From Shinisaurus crocodilurus (lineage: Eukaryota; Chordata; Lepidosauria; Squamata; Shinisauridae): a stretch of 64,000 bases of DNA. Shown here one piece after another: positions 19,893-30,600 of the stretch. The notes beneath the pieces are model-generated. The model was not told where the DNA came from. It made no database searches and saw nothing but the letters and a program-made list of their open reading frames with translations. A program made the translations under genes and the position numbers. The stretch spans positions 270,067,160-270,131,159 of the forward strand of contig CM037879.1 in assembly GCA_021292165.1 (NCBI GenBank), in the 5' to 3' direction. Numbering within the stretch: position 1 is the first letter of the stretch; the number at the start of each line of letters is the position of its first letter.

Positions 19893-21616
19893 GTAAGAGT
19901 TGTTGTTGTTGGTGTTAATTTTATTGAGTTTTAGATCACGTGTTTTCAATAATACTCAATGAGTATGTAGAAAATATTACAACTTTTTCAACTAGCAGAA
20001 CATATACATTACATTAAAAATCCAATTACAATTAACAGGGATCACAGGAAGTTCAATATCTTAATAACCTTATATTTATCCACAGACGTTCACCAGGGGC
20101 TGAACATTTAGTTGCAATTATCTAAATGTCCCTTTCCATATCTGTCCATGACATGCTGGTGGTTTTCTCTGGGAACCTTGTTTGTTAATACAGTCAATAA
20201 ATTTATGCCAAGTTCTACAGAAGCTGTCAGATATTTATTTTTTTGTTGCCTTTGTGCCCTTATCTGTTTAGGGCACAATCCTATGCAAGTTTAGACAGGA
20301 AAAAAGGCCTACAACTCCCAGCAGCTGGGGCATGCTGGGAGTTGTAGGCCTTTTTTCTGTCTAAACTTGCATAGGATTGCACTTTTAGTTAATTTTTCAG
20401 CTTCTCTTCGCAGTCAGTATAAACCTGTTTGTGTAAGGTATGGTCTTCTCTTCGCAGTCTGCATGAGGCCCGCTCAGGAGATATCTGCAACGCATGTGTG
20501 CTTCTGGTGAAAAGATGGAAAAAGCTGCCAGCAGGATCTAAGAAGAATTGGAATCATGTGAGTTCAGGCATACCTGCACTGTGAACATAAAGAGGTTTAA
20601 CAGGCATTCCCAGGGAATCCTGGGAACTGTAGTTTGGTGGCAGGGGTTGGGGAGGAATCTCTCATAGAGAATTCTCAGCATTCTAGTCAGACAACAGTCC
20701 CCAGGATTCTCTGACGAAATCATTTAACTGGGCAGTAAAAAAAGTAATACACATTTACAGTGTCGACACACTCACTTTCTAATTGCTGCGAATCCTAAAT
20801 CCATTTCAAGTAGAATGCTTATTCATTACACACATGGCAAATTCTTGTGTGATTCACGCGAGACAAATTTAGCACACAAATGTTTCTGTGTAGGAAATGG
20901 TCTGCCTGCTGTCAACAAACACACACATTTTTTAAGAAACTCTGGCTAGTAGCAGCTTTCCACCATGAGACAAAACACACACACATGCATTTACCACACA
21001 TGGCCCCGTGTACAGCACAGCATGATACCACTGCATTCTGCAACATGGAAGGGCTATGCTTGGGCTGCTGCGGCAAGGTCCGTTGACATTCTTCTGGGGC
21101 TCCTTTTCCTATCTGCAGCAGTGGATCTTGCTACCCATAAGAACTTGCCCTGCCCACAGTCCTTTCCCATTGGGAGGTAGCTGTTTCCTTGGGACTGTTG
21201 AGCATGCTGTGTGCTTGCATCCTAGCAGAGCCACTTCAGACATTACGGGAAGCGCTCGTGTGTGTTGTGCTTTTCGCTGTAATGTGCCACAGAGGTGGTT
21301 GCAGCTCCCCTTTGCAGGGAGAGGCATATCTTGTCCTCTTAACAGGAGCACACGTGCACACACACACACACACACACACTGGGTATCTGTTTATTTACTT
21401 TTTCATCTTGCGCTTTCTCCAAAGAACTTGGGGCAGTGTACATGATTCACCTCCCTCCACCCCTTATCCTCACAACAGCCCTGCGAGGAAGGCTAGGCTG
21501 AGAGAGGGTGACTGGACCAAGGTCACCTAGTGAGTTTTATGACTTGAGGCAGGGTCTTGAACTTGGGTCTCTTTGGTCTTTCTTTGATGCACTAACCACA
21601 CAATATTCCTCCCTCC

Positions 21617-21654
<38 letters not shown>

Positions 21655-24600
21655 TACACACACACACACACACAGATTACAGTGGAGGCACGTTAAGAAG
21701 AAATGGAAATCAAGTTGCAGTGCTGCTTGCAAAGTACCCAGGAACCTTTTAATATGGCCCCTGCCTGCCTGCCTTCCTTTTGTTTTCTTTTTTGTAAAGG
21801 AACACTAGTATTTATCTCACCTCTCTCCTGTTACGGGACTCAGGATTCCTGCTCAGTCTCCCATCCAGGTGCTGACCAGTCCAAAACCTGCTCGGTTTTG
21901 GCAAGGTTTCCATGTCGTGTGCCATCGAGTCACGCCCTGGGTGCAGGTGGGAACCTGCCAGTACTTGCGCTGGTTTTCAGGGTCACTGGGTCTCGCAGAC
22001 TCCCCCAAAGAGATAATAGCTTTGGGGAGATCCCATGGAAACTGCTCAACTCAGCTTTCAGGCGAGTCGTCTTAGGTGTGGCCACCCACCCTCGGGCTTT
22101 GCAGGTGAATGAGATGGCTCTGTGCCTCGCATCACCATAAACAGCTACGCAGTAGGTTGGCTCTCCTGGGCGTCTCCTTGTTAACAGTCCCTGTGTGTAC
22201 AACATGCCCAGAGCTGCTGGGTGCAGTGATTCTGCCGTTACCTGCCTTCACTGATGCTGTGATTCATAGGGCACTTGTATAGGCTAGAGACATATTGGAG
22301 ACGAGCTTGTCTTGCATAAGTTACAACAGGCCTGGTCTGTATGCACCTTGTTTATAATCTCGCAAACAGCGGAGGAGATGGTCTGCCTGTGGCTGGACTG
22401 TAGCCCTTCTGACTGTAGCTGGAGGCTCACGCAATTTTTAATGCGCCTTCATAATAACAACAACGAGAAGATCCTTCCACATAGAGGAGACTAGCACAGC
22501 CTCCTTGAACCTGGTGTCCTCAAAATGTGTCGGTATACAATTCCAGTCATCTCCAGCCAACTTACCCTGTGCTGGCTGGGGGTGACAGATGGGAGTTGCA
22601 GAGCAAAGCATCTGGACGGCCCCAGGTTGGGGAAGGCTGGGCAAACATATCGGGAAAGGCTGTACTAGAACCCTACTTCCTGAATCCTGGTTTGCTACGC
22701 GGAGGGAAGAGTGTGCGTGTGTGCATGTGTGCGTATGCGTGCAACAAGATGGGCAACTTGTAAGTCAAAACACCTGGAGGGCCACAACTTCCATCATCCC
22801 TCACCGTTGGCTATGCTGGCTAGGGCTGGTGGGAGTTGTAGGCCAAAACATCCAGAGGGCCACAAGTTGCCCGTGCCTGTAATTCAGCCATGTAAGTCCT
22901 CATCCCCAGTCTTAAGTTTTGCAGTCTGGATACGGGCTAGCTCTCACTTCATCTGCTGTTTTGTGAGAGCTAGGCTTTCAAGCTGGGGTAGCTTTTGCTA
23001 AATTCGCACAACCTTTACAGATCACAGAACTCTGCTTTTCTTGGCTTTGATATTGGATTGCCTTGGTGCAGAATTTCAGTTTTTATATATTTACTTTTGC
23101 AGCCCTCGGTATGCAGATTCTGAAGTGCAAATCAGTCTATAGCTGCTTTCCCATTACTAACAAACAAACAAAAAACTGCACCAGTTCAAAAAGAAAGGTG
23201 ACTTTAAACTGGTCAAACACTGTGTAGCATTGGCTTATGGCTGCAATTGAGAAGATGGGATCGGTGCCCTATCCCACACTGTCCTTTTTTTCCAGGTTGT
23301 GGATGCGAGGGCTGGACCAAGCCTAAAAACAACCTTGAAGCCAAAGAAGATGAAGACTCTTCCTGGCAGCAGGATGAAGAGCAATCAAATAAGCAAACTG
23401 CAAAAAGAGTTGAAGCGACACAGTATGTTGATGCTACATAGGCCCTATTCAGGCGTTAGGAAAATGCCGACAGTAAACGTGTGAGGAGGGGGGGCAGCAC
23501 ACTAGCCCTGCATCCGTGCGGACGCTCCATGTGATCTGGAACACTGATTTTCCAATGTTCTGGATCATTTGGGCAGTCCGCACGAATATAGGAGGCTCTC
23601 TTCACAAAGTCACCCTCCACGTACTCCTGCCCGTGGCTCACGCTGGCTCAGCTTGTCTGAGCGTGGAAAGCTAAGCAGGGTCAGGCCTGGTTATTACTTG
23701 GATGGGAGACCCCTCCTCTAGTTTCCTGCATTGAGCAGGGGCTTGGACTCGATAGCCTTGTAGGCTCCTTCCAACTCTATCCTATGAAATCTATGTAGAG
23801 GGCGACAAAAGCAACAATGGAGGGGGCAGGGCTAGCACGCTCCCACTCCTCATGTGTTTACTGTCGTAACTTTCCTAAACCTGAATCGGGCTATACTTGT
23901 CCATTAATGAGTGCTTTAGCTTTACCTGGTGTGGTAGCTCTTGAACCTGAATGGTTGCACCATGAATTCCAGAGGAGGGCCTTCAGTGTACAGGGATAGT
24001 ATGGAATCCTGAAAATATTTGTCCTATCTCTCTGAGAAGCTGGCTTTAAATCTTGCCACTCACAGCTACGGTAGTTTTACAGTCATACAATATGTTTTGT
24101 ATCTAGCTTATTTTTTCACTTGAGTCAAGGAAAGTTGCTGGAGGACATTTGAATGTCTGTGTTGCCTACACTGTTCCAATGGCTTGCACTATTTCAGAAT
24201 AAAATTGAACATTTATCCGAACAACAAAAGCAGGCTAAGCTGGTGGCCTAAAGATAGGGTGGATAGACATCTATTTATTTATTCCAAGCGGTTCTGTATA
24301 GTTTACATTATAAATGGGTCCAAAGTATGTAGCTCCCATTTGCTGGTCTTTTGAGTATGCATAAATCTTGTCTCTGAGAAATTCATAGTGCTGTTTTTTT
24401 GAGAATAAAAATGGGATAACCGCCGTTCACAATCTGGAGGAAAAGCTTAATAAAACAATTAAACTATCAGCAGCATCATTACTTTCAAAAGTTGTATCAA
24501 ACGTAAAACTGCAAGATTTGGAGTAAGAAATCAGGAGATGTGTAAGAGCGCAGATAGCTACAAGAGGACTCCCTTTGTGGTCTCCGCATTCAGTGGAAAC

Positions 24601-27600
24601 TCCCTATACATTTTCCTCTGCAACCATATGGGCTAGAAACTTGGAGACTCCTTTAGGTTTTTGGTTTTTTAATGTAAGCTGAGATTCCAAAGAAACCAGG
24701 TGCATTCCAAAGCCCTCCATCTATTTCTGTGAGACATTTTCTGGGTTTAAAAGCAGGTGTGTGTGTGTGTGTGTGTGTGTGTAAACCTAGCTTAATGCAA
24801 TAATTTTCTCTCCTCTTGTAGACTCGGATGCCCACAGTACCACCTCAAGTGCCTCTCCCGCCCAGTCACCCTGCTACAGCAACCAGTCTGATGATGGCTC
24901 GGACACCGAGATGACCCCTGGCTCCAGCCGCACTCCTGTCTTCTCCTTCCTAGATCTTACATACTGGAAAAGGTGAAGGAAAAAGCCCTAGACCAAATCC
25001 AGGCACCCCATCATTCATACTAGTCGTCGGTATTAGTTTTGAAGCTCAAGCAGTGAGCATAGCACTGAGCAAACATACATTTTAAAAGACTTTTAAAAAC
25101 AACTTTTAAAGCAAGAACCTGCTTGAAAGGGCTTGCAATCTTCGATTTAGACAAAGGAGAAGGTAGAGAGAAACAGGAAATCACAGGGACGGATGTTAAA
25201 AAGCAGATAATTGCAATAAAATGTAATCTTTAATTACAAGGCTCTTTTGCTTCCGTCCCCTCAGCAATTAGGAAGCACTTGCAGACAGCTGATGACTCAA
25301 CATGGTGTTTAAGGATGTAGATAAAGTAACTGGATAGCATGCAGGGCATGAATTGGGTCAGAAGGCCTGTTGTTGTCTTGAAAGCAAAGCCATAGCCTTG
25401 GGGCTGGTTCTTTCCCCCCCCCCCCCCCCATTAATCTCCTCTTGGAGAGAAATGATGGATGCCGTGACAGCAGCCAGAGTTTATTGATCTGTCCGTATCC
25501 CTCTTGCTTTAAATGTAGCTAGTTGCTGCATACTTGGTGTCAGCTGAAATGGTTGCCTTAGCCTAGCAAGGATGCCTGCTCTATAATTTGAGCCGTGATC
25601 AGGAAGTCTAGGAATGCATAATTAATTTATGGAGTTTGCAGCCACAAGATGTGGTGTGATTCATTTTGAAGGCTTGAAAAGGGGATTAGACAAACTCATG
25701 GAGGATCGGCCCTATCACTGACTATTAGGCATGGTGGCTAAGTTGGACCTTCATGCTCAGAGGCAGTTTGCCACTGAATGCTGCCTGCATTCAGTAGCAA
25801 TGACTAGAGAAGGCTTCTTTTACCAGACCAGGAGGGGGGATAACTTTTCCTTCTGCTGGGTTCCCCAGGAAAAGAGTTTCTGATAGGCTGCCACAATTTA
25901 TTTATTTATTTATTTATTTTATTTTATTTGTTAATCGCCCATCTGGCCGGCCACCCTGGGCGATGTACAATTAAAACAGTACAATAAAACATGATAATTA
26001 AAACGGTATAAAAAATTCTTTTAAAACCCTAACCCACCCCATATTCCCGCCTGAAATACCACGTTTTTAATGTGCAGCAGAAGCTCATCACGGAGGGGGC
26101 ATGGCGAAAGTCACTAGGGAGGGAGTTCCATAACTTGGGGGCTGCCACAGAGAAGGCCCTCTTCCTAGTCCCCACAAGCCTGGCTGCTCTGGCTGATGGG
26201 ATAAGGAGAAGGCCGTCCGTGGCAGATCTCGTCAAGTCAGGATGAAGTTCCTGACACACCCTAGTCTGTACAGCTGCTTGGGGAGTTTCCTGGCCCTATT
26301 GCCAAGGACCCCTCCCTTCAGCCCAGGCCAAGGGGAAAAGAAAAATGAAAGGTAATTTGGACTTTCCTTCCCAAACTGAGAGCTTACCGAAACCCTTTTT
26401 TAAAAATCGTACACAGAATTCTAAATAAAAATCAAAAAGTCAGTCTAACTTATCTGGTCACATTACCTACAGGAATAGTGTCTTGGGTCCCAGAGCATAT
26501 GCCGCATTTATTGCAGAGAGGATGGTCTTGAGAGCGAGCGACAGCATCTGGCTTCCAGTTAGATGGCGTATAGGAAAGCTCTAGAAGTACTATGGGGATC
26601 TTTTTTATGTGAATCTCTGCTCAGTAAAAAGCCAGCCCCTTTGCAGAGACTGAGGGTTGGTTGGTCCAATACCGGGATAGCCTCTATTTCTGATGTCAGT
26701 GGTCTAGCCAGAAAATCAGAAAATTACCTAGTGGCTGGACCAGCCTATTCAAGAAAAGGCATGAAGGTTTTGTTCGCATTTTGGAGGACAAAGAAATGAC
26801 ATAAGACTAGATAAAACTATGCAGGGAGCCAACTGACCAGATGCTGTAGGGGGCATTGTAGGTCTATATCAGAAGTAGGGGTTTGTCATAGCTTCAGTAC
26901 TGTGCCTGTGGGCCTCCTGAAGCCATGTGGGAACGAGGATGCTGGACTAAATGTACTTTTGGTCTGATCCATCAAGGCTGCTCTTACATTCTCTGGTCAT
27001 AATACAAGGCAGGGAATTGGGAACCTGTTCAGACACGCTTGCAAACTCAGTCTTCAGCAAGCACTAGACATTCTGGGCCACACTGCCTATTTGCTGTGCA
27101 GGAATCGAGGGTGCTGCTGTGAGCAGCGTGGTACAGAGAGCCAGCATAGTATAGTGGTTAGAGTATTGGACTGGGACTCGGGAGATCCGGGTTCTAGTCC
27201 CCGCTCGGCATGAAGCTCACTGGGTGACTTTGGGCCAGTCGTGGACTCTCAGCCTAACCTACCTCACAGGGTTGTTGTGAGGATAAAATAGAGAGGTGGA
27301 GGAGGATTATGTAAGCCGCCTTGGGTTCCTTGCAGGAAAAAAGGTGGGATATAAATAAATAAAAATACACTGAGTCGGAGTTTCCAGCAGCTTGATGTAC
27401 AGCAACTAGGGCAGGGCTGGATGAAGTCAGTGGGCATTGGCTTCACTGACATCATCAACGCCCTGCCACCTGTTTTCCCTTTCTCTGTGCAGAGGAGAGG
27501 CCTGGAGAAAGGAACTCAAGCAGCACTGGGAAGAGCAGCTCCACCCCACCCCACCCCCCTTGGAGGCCAAGCCCGAAGGAGACTCCACAGACTGGATTAG

Positions 27601-30600
27601 GGGTCCTGGCAGGCTGAATTAGGCCTGGGGGCTTTATACTCCTGAATTAGGCTGTGTGGTCTTCTTGACACACACACACACACACACACCCCATGGTTTG
27701 TCAGGCCTCATTTATATGCAAAGGTTACAGCAGCATTGCTATGGGATTTTGTGGAAGCTGCAAAATGGTGGCTACGAAAGCCAGGATATAATCCTTCCTC
27801 AGAATCTGAGCTTCAGATTTAAACATTGTGACGATGGTGATTGCAATATATATTGGTAACCAACGTGCCCTGCGCTCCTGTGTAAATGTTGACTCAAAAG
27901 AAGTCCCGCTACGTTCAGTGAGACTTGCTGACAGGTTCCGTGTGTGTTGGGTTGCGCCTTAGTCTAGTACGTAGCTGCGCATAAGCTGCTTTACCAGAAG
28001 AATTAGCTCCATTTCACCAGATGGTGCTTTTGTATCATCTCGCACAGTCTTGTATCAACAAACATTTCCCTGAATGGCTTCTGCTCGCACAAAGTGCCTC
28101 TGCCCAATTGCAGGCGATTCTTCCTTTACACTGCAGCCCCTGCTCCACACCAGGAGGGGGCAGGGAAGATCCTTGTGCAGGTGGCCACCTGCTCATGCAA
28201 CCATTGTACCCAGCCATCTGGGTAGTGTCCAGTGTTAGTCCTACTTGGAGTAGACCCATTGAAATGAATGGGACTTAAGTTAGCTGTGACTAACTTCAGC
28301 ATCATTCATTTCAATGGGTCTATTCTATGTAGGAGTAACATTGGATACTACCCCTCATCACCAGTTACATACCAAGGCCCCAAACCAGCTGAAGTCCCAT
28401 TGAATGCAATGGTGCTGAACTTAATAATTCGTTCTCATCTAATACCGATTCAAATACCCTTGTGCAATTGTAGCCAAATCGGCACCACTCTCACACAGGA
28501 GGGGGATGTATTGGTAGACTGGATAGCCCCGAGGTTTGCAAGGGGATACCCCCAAAACAGTTGAACAATAGCTTGACAGACTGAGAGAGAAAAAACCTGA
28601 CAATGGGTGGGAGGGGCCAATAGAGTGGAGTGGCTGGGGCAACAGTGGAAACTGGGTGGGGGATGGAGTGGTGGAGTAGTTGGGAAAAGTGGGGAGGGAA
28701 AGACAGATATAAAAAGGGTAAACTGAACCCTGACGTTGTCTGGAGTTGTCATTTCTTGGCTCACACTAAGAAGCTACCTACTTTAAAATTGTTTGTGGTC
28801 TGTCCCCATTTTTTGTTTTGTTAGAATTGCAAAAATAATAATATTTTTTTAATGTCCCCAGGCACAGAAAATAGCCCAAGGCAGTCACATTAAAGCAATG
28901 GTTGAGTGTAACTGATTAACAGGTTGTGGTGGGGAGGGAAATCATAGAATAGTAGAGTTGGAAGGGGCCTATAAGGCCATCGAGTCCAACCCCCTGCTGA
29001 ATGCAGGAACCGAAGTCAAAGCATCCCTGAAGAAGGAGGGAGATGGATGTGGGAAGTGGTTGGGGAAGGGAAGGAGTCAGGTAGCTGAGGTTGTAATTTG
29101 AATTTAATTATTAAAACCCAAACAATGGCAAGAATCGCGTTTCTGCTGGCTCGTCTACAATCTGTGCTGGTTTGGGGGATAAATTGACTATCTTTCCTTC
29201 TTCCTAGCTTAAGCAGGCAGGTAAAAATTAACGACTGATGAGTAGATTTTCCAGGTGACTTTTCTGGGCTGCTATTTTGGAGCCTTAATGTAAATTGAAA
29301 ATAGGATCAAAGGAGGAGAGTAAGAGGTTAAGGGATTAAGGCTGGAGAATAATGATCATGCCAGAGTTAGGGCGATGGCTTTGTATCACGCACACCACCC
29401 TGCTTTGAGTGTCGGGCCTGGCTTTTAGAATGGCAGATGTCTCTTGTGCTCTCCCAGCTGGAATGAAACCTTTCTTTCCGTGTCAAAAACAGCAGAATAT
29501 TGGGGTGTCTGCCAAAATTAAGGTAGGGAAAGATTTACATTTTGTAGCTAGCTGCTGTTTCCAAAATTCTTTTGTGGGATATGCTAACAGACATTGTAAG
29601 CTGCTTTGAGATCACTTTGATCAGAAGGCAGGATATAAATCTTTTAGTTAAATAAATAAACAAACAAACTGGGGGGGGGCTGTGGAAATGTCATTTTGGC
29701 TTGATCCCAACCTCAGTATAAACCCGTTTGTGTAAGGTAAAACAGGCATCCCATTTTCTTCTGCCAAATATTGGAGAGTGAAATTTTGACCTGTCCAACC
29801 TGGCTCCAGTCAAATTGACAGCAGGGCAAGATGAAGGCAGTATGTAGGAAGCAGCAGGACCAGAGGCTCCTAGCTGCTCAGACCGAGTGAGCAAGTTTAA
29901 CCTGGAAGCCCTAAATAGCGATTAGCCTATATCATCTGACCCACTGTAACCTATCCTAATCCTTGCTGGTGTCCCTGAAATTCCCTTCCGTCAAAACGGA
30001 TGCTGGCACACAGGCTGGTACCCTGCCAGATATCCCTCAAGTGCCAAGTTCGACACGTGCAGTGGATCGGAGTTGTGGCATGACCGTAGCCTGTTTCAGC
30101 TGTGCAATATTAGCTGTGCACAGTTACCTTACTTACCTGACCTCATGATTACCCATGCCCTAGTTACAGCCAGACAGCACTATTGCAATGCTCTCTCTGT
30201 GGGGCTGCCGCTCGAAGGACAGTTCAGGAACTACAACTTGTACAAAATGCAGCCATCAGAACACTGGGTGGTGCTTGACAATCGGAGGATATTATCCTGG
30301 TTTAGTATCAATGGTTCATGTGTTTCTTTAACAGCCTGGTGTCTTAAGGAGTGCCTCTGCCCATATGGACCTGCCTACGCTCCAAAAACCTTGCATTCTC
30401 TCCTGCCGTTATCAGAAATAAGAGTTGGTTGGCACTAGGGGCAGGGTTTTCTTGATGGTGGCCCCACAGTTGTGGAATAACCATCCTGCCCGGGTTTTTT
30501 TTTTTTTTTAATGCACATGGGCATTTGAGGCGTAACATTTTTGCTATCTTAACTGTTCTTACGCCGTGTTAATTTGCTGCTGCAGTTTTATTCTTACTTT

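Larger units (their letters stand above)
19893..20457. other. SINHCAF intron 2
   Basis: A 565-bp intron. It carries a near-perfect palindrome (20276-20379) and a duplicated acceptor (20401-20457), both described separately. The first half (19910-20270) is AT-rich and contains no repeat I can name. Confidence 0.8.
20558..23295. other. SINHCAF intron 3
   Basis: A 2.7-kb intron. A palindromic MITE-like segment at about 20571-20765 contains CCAGGGAATCCTGGGAACTG and a later inverse CCCCAGGATTCTC. Also present are a degraded SINE (21375-21600), CA/CT runs, and two hAT-like palindromes (22509, 22747). The segment 21700-22500 is unassigned. Confidence 0.7.

Noticed and set aside
23644..23712. A functional 5S rRNA gene
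   Set aside because: The 5' third and the 3' end of 5S rRNA are missing and the C box is cut by the CR1 tail; it is a retroposon head.
27136..27210. A tRNA gene
   Set aside because: A and B boxes are present, but the sequence continues directly into a CORE-like SINE body and no cloverleaf acceptor stem closes.
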